Origin: Streptomyces genisteinicus
GTDB lineage: Bacteria; Actinomycetota; Actinomycetes; Streptomycetales; Streptomycetaceae
Length of the DNA: 64,000 nt
Direction: 5' to 3'
NCBI RefSeq assembly: GCF_014489615.1
Contig: NZ_CP060826.1
Span: forward strand, 62,001-126,000
Shown here piece by piece: positions 9,001 through 16,015 of this stretch. The translations under genes were made by a program, and so were the position numbers. The notes below the pieces were generated by a model. That model was given only the letters and a program-made list of their open reading frames with translations. It had not been told where the DNA came from and did not search any database. Positions within the stretch are counted from its first letter, which is position 1, and the number at the start of each line of letters is the position of its first letter.

Positions 9001-10861
9001 ACGTGGCGTCGGAGGCGTCCAGCAGGCACAGGGGCCGGATCCGGCCGCGCCCGTACAGCCGTCGTCCCAGCCCCGTCAGCGCATCCAGGGCTGCGCGGGG
9101 GACGGTCGGTTCGGGGTCGGCCGTGCGCGTCGCGTCCCGGGCGCCGGGCGTCTCCGGGGCGGTGTGGAGGGCGCCGGACTGCCGTGCGCCGGGCGGCTCG
9201 TGGCCCGCCGCACGGGCCTCGACGCACGCTCCGGCCACCCGCAGCAGGAGGTCGGCGAGGACGGGCAGGCCGTCCGGACCGCCGTGCGCGGCCAGTCTGG
9301 TCAGCGCGTCCACCGGCTCCGCGGGATCCAGGTGCGAGGTCAGCACGGCGAGTTCGTGTGCGTCGGGCGCGCCGAGATCGGCCGCGATCCGGGGCGGGAG
9401 CCGGAGCGGGTCGAGCCGGGCGAGGATCCGCTGGCGCAGGTGCGGGTCGGCGGCGAGGAGCCAGAGCAGTTCGAGTGCGGGGCCGCGCTGTGCGCGCAGC
9501 GCGGGTGCGACGGTGACGGCGAGGTCGGCGGCGGGGGCGGTTGGTGGGGTGGCGTGGGGAGTTGGTGGGGCGTCGAGGGCGGTTGGTTCGGCGGGCGCGG
9601 TGGCGCGGGCAGTGGTCGCGGTGGCTGGTGGGGCGGCGTGCGGCGGGGAGGGGTGGGGGTCGTCGTGTGCGGACGCGTCGGTGGTGGTGGCGTCCGGTGC
9701 GATGCCGAGGCCCCGGGCCAGGACCTGCACCGTCCGTGCACCGCCCACCGTCTCCAGGGCGCTCAGCGCCGGGCCCGCGGCGGCGGGCAGGGCGGCGAGC
9801 ACGGCGTCCTCGGTGCCGGGGTCGCGAAGCGCCCGCAGGGCCCGGAGGAAGGGGCCGGGTGCGGGTGTGCCGGGCAGGAGCCGGGCGATCGAGGCGCCGA
9901 TCGGCAGCTCGGCGTCGCCCTGGGCGGCCAGCGCCACGAGCAGGTCGAGGCGGCGCGGCCAGGACGGGTCGTCCGGGGGCGCCGCCAGGAGCAGTCGGAG
10001 CACGGTGTGCCGGGTGGTCCACAGGATCGTGGCCACGGTCCGGGCCGAGGTCCGGTGATCGGCCAGGGCGAGACCGAGGACGGCGGGGACGCCGGAGGCG
10101 GCGACGAAGTGTCCGCGCCGGTGCAGGGCGCGCAGGCAGGCGACGGCGGGAGCGGCGAACAGCAGGGGGTCGTCGGCGGCGAGGTCGAGCAGGGCGGGGA
10201 CGTCACCGCGTCCGGCGGTCTCCCCGAGGAGCTCCAGAGCTCGCTGCCGTGGGGCGGGCGGGAGGCCGCGGTCGGCGGCGGCACGGAAGAGGAACGTGCC
10301 GTGTCCGTGCGCGGCGGCGAGGGCGAGCGCGGGTGCGGCCGTCGCGGGGGAACGGAGCAGGCGGGTCTCGGGCTCCCGGACGGGCGTGCAGGCGGCCCAG
10401 GGCTCGGCCAGCTCCTCCAGCGCGCCGGCCACGACGGACTCCGTGCGGGAGGCCAGGAGGCCGGTGAGCGCGCCCCGGACGAACCGGGGCGTGAGCACCT
10501 GGGCGTGCAGTCCGGCCCGGGCCAGCCGCAGCGCCTCGCCCTCCAGCACGGCGTCCTCGGTGCCGGCCAGCGCTTCGACGAGGTCCGGGAGGCGGTCGGC
10601 CTCGTGGGGCCCGATGCCCCGTACCGCCTGGTACAGCGCCTCGCCGCGGTCCTCCCGGTCGAGCGTCCGCGGGTCGCGGGCCGTCTCGGCCCGCAGCAGG
10701 GCGACCCGCACCACCGGAGCCAGCACCTCGGGGGCCCATGCGCGCCAGTCGTCGGCCGTCCCGGCCCGCGCACGCTCCAGCGCTTCCTCCGCGGTCGCGG
10801 GCGCCGGAGCGGGGGCAGGCCGGGCGGACGGGTCCGCGGAGGTGTCCGCACGGGTGATCAT
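6062..10861 (-). CDS. Giant HEAT-repeat protein (1599 aa)
   Basis: The protein is made almost wholly of short paired helices rich in Leu, Ala and Arg, with the HEAT pattern. Examples are a C-terminal stretch of PDVVRRAVRVLAQARRPSAAP then LVSLLDHGHETVRRAAGLAL, and a central HPAMEVRKTAAAALARAGTP. HEAT solenoids are protein-protein scaffolds; no catalytic motif is visible. Pro/Ala/Glu/Thr-rich spacers interrupt the repeats, including about 2.5 copies of a 10-residue unit near residues 1257-1281. The frame extends 58 codons upstream of the chosen ATG at 10861, but that part is low-complexity. TACGAT ends 6 nt before this ATG, so it may be leaderless. A long open antisense frame over the gene is a composition artefact. 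Confidence 0.85.
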   Translation of the reverse strand: MITRADTSADPSARPAPAPAPATAEEALERARAGTADDWRAWAPEVLAPVVRVALLRAETARDPRTLDREDRGEALYQAVRGIGPHEADRLPDLVEALAGTEDAVLEGEALRLARAGLHAQVLTPRFVRGALTGLLASRTESVVAGALEELAEPWAACTPVREPETRLLRSPATAAPALALAAAHGHGTFLFRAAADRGLPPAPRQRALELLGETAGRGDVPALLDLAADDPLLFAAPAVACLRALHRRGHFVAASGVPAVLGLALADHRTSARTVATILWTTRHTVLRLLLAAPPDDPSWPRRLDLLVALAAQGDAELPIGASIARLLPGTPAPGPFLRALRALRDPGTEDAVLAALPAAAGPALSALETVGGARTVQVLARGLGIAPDATTTDASAHDDPHPSPPHAAPPATATTARATAPAEPTALDAPPTPHATPPTAPAADLAVTVAPALRAQRGPALELLWLLAADPHLRQRILARLDPLRLPPRIAADLGAPDAHELAVLTSHLDPAEPVDALTRLAAHGGPDGLPVLADLLLRVAGACVEARAAGHEPPGARQSGALHTAPETPGARDATRTADPEPTVPRAALDALTGLGRRLYGRGRIRPLCLLDASDATSAGHALAADLALGLVERPGVTAPEQAVLLRMVRDLPDAPPGPVRARVHRLLRHPDRHVRKHAVALLARDGDGVEALSAGLVALTGPAGDPQTVRATAAALGDARARWASGALADCLTHPAMEVRKTAAAALARAGTPRAVPALLHRLGRDDNPGLRALLVAALQGLLGDACAATVRAAAEHESAGPVRDRLLAALPAAPEPADADLALLAAHGWDPEPALRLAHRAAATATATAWQHPGPPTRPDLGPCTGPATRTRPDPAPRTGPVAAPDTERDTGPFAEPTAEPTAGTDTCPRRLRERLRPLRAHLVDWLDLAGTSTEARRAVLPLLPALCPEPRAPHERASLARSVPVLLEGLAEASGEARDDLLSLLEDAASRMRPPLAASVVTAVRSAPTRPAGRRSALPLLRACGAVVGRFDLDRELAAAALTTDPDAARERLLGEAFGAGAGAGADPQTPPHDAASPPDSAHRAMRERQWQDGLAAAARDIGDLTAYRAAHPFPGGSRAQLAALAAAQSGAPPAVRAALLDWMTDLQPPCAPAWTLAETARTPAPPARTERAEDLDQPRSAAQRARLLTLLASDDRARRSQAAARLLDWPEPDVRRAVLDAYLHGRADLPDPTPLHTALAAAGPPRPTPPPAPAERTPAESAPAERTPAESAPATTPSGATTPARPPEEPRPQRLALLAAGLVATDPGTHQRFLPLLLHLWESGPADAQRHAAHGLRNIPADTLAAHLEPRLTAGATGLLGLLAGQPLLRTPALTRLRTLHPDAGLLLTDGPLRGPDAAERDAAALRTLRERAAPAEALRPPTRDELFSQARSGEPKRVRRALTLLTESPAGSTPQQLAGLLAELLTHPSAGVRLHAHRVSRTLLDRRTHLDLTELLLDDPQPDVVRRAVRVLAQARRPSAAPRLVSLLDHGHETVRRAAGLALVSLGPAAVPALRHAAARARPDRRDRYRDLLARASAPPPEPAPPPGDPA
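7020..7091. repeat. 30-bp in-frame tandem repeat inside the HEAT gene
   Basis: The coding strand repeats a 10-codon unit (SAPAERTPAE) about 2.4 times, with near-identical codons. It forms a flexible Pro/Ala/Glu linker between helical repeat blocks. Confidence 0.75.
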
Positions 10862-11223
10862 CCCGGGATCGTACGGTCCGGCCACCCGGCGCGGCACGGG
10901 CGTTTCGGCGGCACGGCACGGCACGGGCGTTTCGGCGGGGCCTGCGGCACGGCCGCCCGGGTTCCGGCGTCCGGGCGGCTGCACGGCGTCCGCGTCGTGC
11001 GGGGGCGGCGTGCGCCGGCCCGGGGTCTGCGGCACGACGCGTCACGACGCGGTGCCGCGAGGCCGTGCGGCGGCAACGGGGCCGCAGCCCGGATGGTGGC
11101 CGCGGCGACGGTCCCGTCCTCCGGCGGTCGTCAGGAGGCCGGGCTCCCGTTCGGCGGTCGTCACGGCCGCGCGGACGGCGCCGGGGCGCGCGGCCCCTGC
11201 ACGTGCCGGGGCCGCGGCTGTTG
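10862..11223. other. 362-bp intergenic stretch with direct and inverted repeats
   Basis: I see no gene here. It holds the HEAT gene promoter (TACGAT, minus strand, 10868-10873), a 19-bp direct repeat (10893-10911 and 10920-10938, period 27), and an imperfect hairpin at 11029-11058. The hairpin may end transcription of the PucR-type gene whose stop is at 11224. Confidence 0.5.
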
Positions 11224-12363
11224 TCAGGCAGTCCGCAGGCCGACCGCCAGCGTGAGTTCGAGGACCCGCTGCGGCGACGCGAGATCCGGGAACAGCTCCC
11301 GCAGCTGCGACATCCGGTATCTGACCGTCTGGGGATGGACGAACAGCGCCGCGGCCACCTCCTCCCGCCTGCCCTGGTGCAGCAGCCACTCCCGCAACGT
11401 GTCCTCCAGCCGCCGTGCGGTCGCGGACGGCAGGGCCCGCAGGGGTGCGAGGGCCCTGGCACGCAGGTCCGCGAAGGCCTCCACGTCGGCGCTCAGCACG
11501 AGCGCGGGCAGATGGTCCTCGGTGTCGCGGATGTCGGAGGAGGAGGAGCGCGCGCGTACGGCACGCGCGTACGAGGAGGACGCGCGCGTCCACGGCCGGG
11601 CCGGGCCGACCACGGCGGTGCGGTCGGTCAGCTGCCGCAGCAGATGTGACCGGTCCGCGTCGGGAACGAGCAGCACACCGGTGGCATCCGGCAGATCGTC
11701 GAGGACGAGGGTGCTCGGGTCGAGCGTGCGGTAGGCGGGCCGGGCCTGGGCGGCGGGCAGCAGCACGGCGGTCAGTGAGACCGGTGGCTGCCACCCGGCG
11801 CGCTGGGCGGAGGCGAGCAGCACGTCAGGGCTCGCACCGGCGAGGAGGTCTCGGGCCAGGTGCTCCAGGTGGAGCTCGTGGGCCCTGCCCCGGGCGGCCA
11901 GTTCGTCGGCGTGGCCCGCGGCGCTCGCGGCGGAGAGCTCGTCGATGTAGGCGAAGGTCAGCTCGGCGAACTTGGCGACCTCGGCGGCGGGCAGACCCGC
12001 GGGCACGGCACCCGCGGCGAGGCACCGCCAGGCGACGCGGGCGCCGACGCGGTAGGCGCTGAGCAGGGCGTCCATGGAACGGCCGTCGCGGACCTCGCCG
12101 CGCCCCAGCTCGTAGGCCGCGTCACCGCCGTCGCCGCCCGTGGCGGCCCCGCTGGCGAGGTCCAGATAGTGTCCCAGGGCGGTGCGGACGGCCCGCCTGA
12201 TGGTGCCGCCCATGCGGCCGGAGAGGGCGTTGGCGTACGGCGGGACCTCGTCGATGATCGCCTGGACGATCTCGTCGGCGGTGGCCTTCAGCTCGGCCCG
12301 GAGTGCTGTGACCGTTGTCTCGTCCAGGGCCAGTTCGCTGGCCCTCCGGATGGCATGGTTCAT
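11224..12363 (-). CDS. PucR-type (CdaR/HTH_30) transcriptional regulator
   Basis: A 379-residue regulator. The N-terminal half is a helical sensor-like domain (TADEIVQAIIDEVPPYANAL, then YELGRGEVRDGRSMDALLSAYRVGARVAW). The C-terminal 60 residues are a PucR helix-turn-helix (LEDTLREWLLHQGRREEVAA, then FVHPQTVRYRMSQLREL). The reading frame continues 46 codons upstream, but MNHAIRRASELA at 12363 has an AGGGA ribosome site 7 nt away. It is divergent from the ferredoxin reductase/desaturase operon with only 85 bp between. It is therefore the likely regulator of membrane lipid desaturation here; this is inference from context. Its ribosome site lies inside a palindrome, consistent with autoregulation. 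Confidence 0.88.
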   Translation of the reverse strand: MNHAIRRASELALDETTVTALRAELKATADEIVQAIIDEVPPYANALSGRMGGTIRRAVRTALGHYLDLASGAATGGDGGDAAYELGRGEVRDGRSMDALLSAYRVGARVAWRCLAAGAVPAGLPAAEVAKFAELTFAYIDELSAASAAGHADELAARGRAHELHLEHLARDLLAGASPDVLLASAQRAGWQPPVSLTAVLLPAAQARPAYRTLDPSTLVLDDLPDATGVLLVPDADRSHLLRQLTDRTAVVGPARPWTRASSSYARAVRARSSSSDIRDTEDHLPALVLSADVEAFADLRARALAPLRALPSATARRLEDTLREWLLHQGRREEVAAALFVHPQTVRYRMSQLRELFPDLASPQRVLELTLAVGLRTA

Positions 12364-12365
12364 TT

Positions 12366-12382
12366 TTGTTCCCTGCGAACAA
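12366..12382. promoter_or_regulatory. Inverted repeat TTGTTC-N5-GAACAA (candidate PucR-type operator)
   Basis: A perfect 6+6 bp inverted repeat in the 85-bp divergent region. It overlaps the ribosome site of the regulator itself (start 12363), so occupancy could block its own expression. Confidence 0.5.
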
Positions 12383-12401
12383 TGTGGACGACCAGATTCA
12401 C

Positions 12402-12417
12402 GTCCTGCGGTCAGGAC
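12402..12417. promoter_or_regulatory. Inverted repeat GTCCTG-N4-CAGGAC
   Basis: A second perfect 6+6 bp palindrome in the same divergent region, 32 bp upstream of the ferredoxin reductase ATG at 12449. It could be an operator for the reductase/desaturase operon or a leader hairpin in its mRNA. Confidence 0.45.
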
Positions 12418-12448
12418 TTTACGCCCTGGGGCGCAGCAAGCTGGAGTC

Positions 12449-13504
12449 ATGACGAGTGCGGCCCTGCGCGGCGGGGCGTGGAAACTGCTGGAGATGGTCA
12501 CGACGCCGCTGCTGCCGTCGGACTACCTCGACCTGATCAGCCCGCTGCGTGCGGGCGCGGACCTGCGCGGGCGCATCGAGGCCGTGCACCCCGAGACGGG
12601 TGACGCCGCGACCGTCGTGATCAGACCGGGGCGGGGCTGGCGCGGCCACCGGGCCGGCCAGTACGTGCGGGTCGGCGTCGACGTCGACGGGGTGCGTCTG
12701 TGGCGCGCCTACTCCCTCACCTCCCCGGCGGACCGCCGGGACGGCCGCGTCACGATCACCGTGAAGGCGATCCCGGACGGCAAGGTCAGCAACCATCTGG
12801 TCCGCAGGGTGAAGCCGGGCACGATGATCCGGCTCGACCAGGCGACCGGCGACTTCGTGCTGCCGCCGGTCAAGCCCGCCAAGGTGCTCTACCTGACGGC
12901 GGGCAGCGGCATCACGCCCGTCATGGGCATGCTGCGCGACACCGGGTTCGACGACGCCGTCATGGTCCACTGCGCGCCGCGCCCGCACGACGTGATCTTC
13001 CGCCGCGAACTGCACCGCCTGGTCGCGGACGGGAAGCTGCGGCTCACCGAGGTGCACACCGCCACGGACGGTGTGCTGGACGTCGCCCGCCTCGGGGACC
13101 TCGTGCCCGACTGGGCCGAGCGCGAGACCTGGGCGTGCGGGCCGACGGGCCTGCTCGACGCCGCCGAGGAGCACTGGAGCAGGCACGGCGTCGCGGAGCG
13201 GCTGCACACCGAACGCTTCCGTCCCGGTGTCGTCGTCGCCGGCACCGGCGGCGAGGTCACGTTCAGCGCCACGGGCAGGACCGTCTGCGCGGACGGCGCG
13301 ACGCCGCTGCTGGACGTGGGCGAGGAGGCGGGCGTGCTCATGCCCTCCGGGTGCCGTATGGGCATCTGCTTCGGCTGTGTCACGCCGCTCAAGGCGGGCG
13401 CCGTCCGCGACCTGCGCACCGGCGAGATCACGGAGGCCGAGCCGGGCGTCCTCATCCAGACCTGTGTGTCCGCCGCGGCGGGCCCCTGCGACATCGAACG
13501 GTAG
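12449..13504 (+). CDS. Ferredoxin reductase with C-terminal 2Fe-2S domain (desaturase electron donor)
   Basis: A 351-residue flavoprotein. The FAD-binding barrel carries RAYSLTSP (residues about 86-93) and the NAD(P)-binding domain carries LTAGSGITPVMGM (about 149-161). A plant-type [2Fe-2S] domain has C302, C307, C310 (CRMGICFGC) and C339. It passes electrons from NAD(P)H to a partner oxygenase; the next gene, a fatty acid desaturase, starts 7 nt after its stop, so that is the partner. This pair matches the arrangement of mycobacterial DesA3 and its reductase. The ATG at 12449 has only a poorly spaced GGAG; a downstream start at MVTTPLLPSDYLD is possible. Confidence 0.92.
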   Translation: MTSAALRGGAWKLLEMVTTPLLPSDYLDLISPLRAGADLRGRIEAVHPETGDAATVVIRPGRGWRGHRAGQYVRVGVDVDGVRLWRAYSLTSPADRRDGRVTITVKAIPDGKVSNHLVRRVKPGTMIRLDQATGDFVLPPVKPAKVLYLTAGSGITPVMGMLRDTGFDDAVMVHCAPRPHDVIFRRELHRLVADGKLRLTEVHTATDGVLDVARLGDLVPDWAERETWACGPTGLLDAAEEHWSRHGVAERLHTERFRPGVVVAGTGGEVTFSATGRTVCADGATPLLDVGEEAGVLMPSGCRMGICFGCVTPLKAGAVRDLRTGEITEAEPGVLIQTCVSAAAGPCDIER

Positions 13505-13511
13505 GAGCACC

Positions 13512-14639
13512 GTGACCGCCATCGACCCCACCGCCCATCTGACCGCGGAGCAGATCGAGGAGCTCGGCCGCGAGCTGGACGCGATCCGCGACGAGGTGAT
13601 CGCCGGCCGCGGCGAGAAGGACGCCGCGTACATCCGCAAGGTCATCTCGGCGCAGCGCAAGCTCGAACTCGTCAGCCGGGGCGTGCTGCTGTTCTCGCTC
13701 TTCCCGCCCGCGTGGGTGATCGGCACCGCCGGTCTGTCCGTGGCGAAGATCATGGACAACATGGAGATCGGCCACAACATCCTGCACGGGCAGTGGGACT
13801 GGATGCGGGACCCGAAGATCCACTCCACGACCTGGGAGTGGGACCACGTCTCGCCGGCGGCGCAGTGGAAGCACTCGCACAACGAGCTGCACCACACGTA
13901 CACCAACGTGCTCGGCAAGGACAACGACCTGGGCTACGGCATCATGCGCGTCGACGAGGACCAGCGGTGGCACCCGGTCCACCTCGGCCAGCCGCTGTGG
14001 AACTTCGTCAACGCCTGCTTCTTCGAGTACGGGATCGCCGCGTACGACCTGGAGCTCGGCAAGAACCTGAGCAAGCAGCGCCGCAAGGACCCGGAGTTCC
14101 GCGCGCGGGCCAGGGCCGTGGGCCGCAAGATCCGCAAGCAGGTGCTGAAGGACTACGTGGTCCACCCGCTGCTGTCCGGGCCGTCGTTCCTCCCGACGCT
14201 GGCCGCCACGTTCACCGCGAACGTGGTCCGCAACATCTGGTCCCACTCGGTGATCATGTGCGGGCACTTCCCGGAGGGCGTGCAGGTCTTCGAGCGCCGG
14301 TCGATCGAGGGCGAGACGCGCGGCCAGTGGTACCTGCGCCAGATGATGGGCTCGGCGAACATCAGCGGCAGCAGGGCCATGCACTTCATGACGGGCAACC
14401 TGTCGCACCAGATCGAGCACCACCTCTTCCCGGACCTGCCGAGCAACCGGTACGCCGAGGTCGCGGTGAGGGTGCGCGCGCTGTTCGAGAAGTACGAGCT
14501 GGAGTACGTCTCCGGGCCTCTGCCCAAGCAGGTGTTCTCCGCGTGGCGCAAGGTCTTCCGGCTCTCGCTGCCGAACCGGAGGACCGGGGCGGCCGGGACG
14601 CCGGACCGCGAGCCGGAGCGGGAGCTCGTCGCGGCCTGA
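13512..14639 (+). CDS. Membrane fatty acid (acyl-CoA/acyl-lipid) desaturase
   Basis: A 375-residue desaturase. The three histidine boxes that bind the di-iron centre are present: HNILH (88-92), HNELHH (123-128) and HQIEHH (299-304). Hydrophobic segments near residues 56-80 and 218-240 anchor it in the membrane. It introduces a double bond into fatty acyl chains with electrons from the upstream ferredoxin reductase. It starts with GTG at 13512; its AGGAG ribosome site overlaps the stop of the upstream gene, so the two are translationally coupled. Length and box spacing fit the DesA3-like acyl-CoA desaturases of actinobacteria. Chain position specificity cannot be read from sequence. Confidence 0.93.
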   Translation: MTAIDPTAHLTAEQIEELGRELDAIRDEVIAGRGEKDAAYIRKVISAQRKLELVSRGVLLFSLFPPAWVIGTAGLSVAKIMDNMEIGHNILHGQWDWMRDPKIHSTTWEWDHVSPAAQWKHSHNELHHTYTNVLGKDNDLGYGIMRVDEDQRWHPVHLGQPLWNFVNACFFEYGIAAYDLELGKNLSKQRRKDPEFRARARAVGRKIRKQVLKDYVVHPLLSGPSFLPTLAATFTANVVRNIWSHSVIMCGHFPEGVQVFERRSIEGETRGQWYLRQMMGSANISGSRAMHFMTGNLSHQIEHHLFPDLPSNRYAEVAVRVRALFEKYELEYVSGPLPKQVFSAWRKVFRLSLPNRRTGAAGTPDREPERELVAA

Positions 14640-14682
14640 GCGCCGGCGGCGGGGCGGTGGTCGCTCCGGGTGCGGGGCGGGG

Positions 14683-14717
14683 CCGCTCCGGGTGCGGCAC
14701 GGTGCGCCACGGAGCGG
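14683..14717 (+). terminator. Stem-loop after the desaturase operon
   Basis: CCGCTCCG (14683-14690) pairs with CGGAGCGG (14710-14717), 44 nt after the desaturase stop. A short inner stem may form in the loop. Confidence 0.45.
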
Positions 14718-14791
14718 TGACCCGCTCCGGTCAGGGGGTTTCCGGGCGTGTTGTCTGCCCTCCGCGGGCTCCGGCGTGCAAGCGTCGCGGC

Positions 14792-15028
14792 ATGACCGAA
14801 GGATTCCCCCCTCATGTCTCCGCGGCGCGCGTCACCGTACTCGGTGTGCAGCCGGGCGACCCGCCGTTTCGCATCGTGGAGGTCGACGGAGAGTTCGTCG
14901 GCAGAGCGATGTCCATGACCGACGTGCTGGAGGTCGCCTCGGAGGCGGGCATCCCGATCCACGACCTCGACGATCTGGACGAGGTGCGGTGGGTCGGGGG
15001 GAACAAGTACACCTGGACTCCGCAGTGA
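14792..15028 (+). CDS. Small conserved hypothetical protein (78 aa)
   Basis: A 78-residue acidic protein reading VTVLGVQPGDPPFRIVEVDG, then MSMTDVLEVASEAGIPIHDLDD and VRWVGGNKYTWTPQ. The compact alternation of strands and one helix and the terminal GGNKYTW motif look like a small conserved streptomycete protein rather than a random frame. Function is unknown. It stands alone; the ATG at 14792 lacks a strong ribosome site. Confidence 0.7.
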   Translation: MTEGFPPHVSAARVTVLGVQPGDPPFRIVEVDGEFVGRAMSMTDVLEVASEAGIPIHDLDDLDEVRWVGGNKYTWTPQ

Positions 15029-15088
15029 GTCCGCCACGCGTGCCGGGACCGTCCGCCGGGTGAGCGGGACCGGGCCGTCCGCCGCGCG

Positions 15089-15215
15089 CCCGTGCCGGCG
15101 GGGTCCGGCGGGCGGGGTCCGGCCTGCGGGGTGGTTCGGCAGCCGGGGTCCTGCGCGGGCGGGGTCCGGCGGGCCGTGCGGAAGGGTGGGGCCCTGCGCG
15201 GGCGGCGACCGGCGC
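15089..15215. repeat. GC-rich degenerate repeats between convergent genes
   Basis: Variants of GCGGGGTCCGGCGGGC recur four to five times in the 252 bp between the stops at 15028 (+) and 15281 (-). I see no gene in this gap. Confidence 0.45.
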
Positions 15216-15280
15216 CGTGAGGAGCAGGAGCGGACGGATGAGGGCCGGCGGTTCAGGACCGGCAGTTCAGGACGGGCGGA

Positions 15281-15874
15281 TCAGGGCCGGCCCGTCTTCG
15301 CCTTCTGCCGGGCGTAGTAGGCGCGGGAGCGGTTGCGGTCGCCGCAGTCCTTCGTGCTGCACCAGCGGCGGTTGCGCCGCGGTGACGTGTCCAGGTAGAC
15401 CCATCCGCATGCGGCGTCCTCGCACTGGTGGAGGCGGTCGAGGTCGTCGCGCTGGGTGAGCGCGAGGAGCCCGCGGACGATGCGCCGGCGGGGCAGGCCG
15501 AGGTCGGTCTCCCGGTCCCGCCACTGCCAGCGGCCGTCCGCACGGGCCAGGTCGGCGTCGGCGATCGCCGCCCGGTACATGGCCGCCAGGTCCGCGGCCG
15601 CCTCGGGGTCGTCGTCGAAGAGGAGGCGGTAGACCTTCTCGCGCGCCGCGACGACCTGTTCCCGCTCCCGCTCGGCGCGGGCGCCGTCGCGGGCGGCGAG
15701 GTCGAGCAGGACCGCGGCCTCGTCCGCGCCGGTCAGACCGGACTCGACGCACCAGGCCACGACGTCGGCGAAGGACGTCAGACACTCGCTGCGCTCGGCT
15801 CCGCCGAGCCGCCAGGCGACGGTGTTCACCAGGTCGAGCATGCGGTCACCCGCGATGTGGCCGAACCTCACCAT
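15281..15874 (-). CDS. ABATE/CGNR zinc-finger transcriptional regulator
   Basis: A 197-residue protein. The N-terminal ABATE domain begins FGHIAGDRMLDLVNTVAWR. The C-terminal treble-clef zinc finger has C-x4-C (CEDAAC), WVYLDTS, and then WCSTKDCGDRNR, a CGDR variant of the family's CGNR motif. Such proteins act as DNA-binding regulators, often of an adjacent transporter. I chose the ATG at 15874 because a GGGAGGAG ribosome site precedes it and the ABATE domain starts at once; longer frames to 15937 and 15991 would overlap the candidate promoter. It is divergent from the MFS gene at 16016, its likely target. Confidence 0.85.
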   Translation of the reverse strand: MVRFGHIAGDRMLDLVNTVAWRLGGAERSECLTSFADVVAWCVESGLTGADEAAVLLDLAARDGARAEREREQVVAAREKVYRLLFDDDPEAAADLAAMYRAAIADADLARADGRWQWRDRETDLGLPRRRIVRGLLALTQRDDLDRLHQCEDAACGWVYLDTSPRRNRRWCSTKDCGDRNRSRAYYARQKAKTGRP

Positions 15875-15933
15875 CAGCTCCTCCCGCCGGCGGGGCGCAC
15901 GCGCGCTCTCCGGATCATCTCTCACAGGCAAAA

Positions 15934-15972
15934 CCATTATGGCATGTGAGGTGATCTTCTTGGCATCATGCC
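15934..15972. promoter_or_regulatory. Divergent promoter/operator region of CGNR regulator and MFS gene
   Basis: A perfect palindrome GGCAT-C-ATGCC lies at 15962-15972 and a further half-site GGCATG at 15941. On the minus strand CATAAT at 15935-15940 is a plausible -10 for the CGNR gene. The half-sites flank it, as expected for repression. Confidence 0.4.
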
Positions 15973-16015
15973 CGATCAGCGCTTCACCCATGAGAACTGA
16001 TCCGGGAGGACGATC

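Noticed and set aside
5975..11734. A 1,919-codon open frame on the plus strand over the HEAT gene
   Set aside because: It is antisense to a gene with clear HEAT repeats, and its translation is Gly/Arg low-complexity with no domain. Long antisense frames are expected at this GC content.
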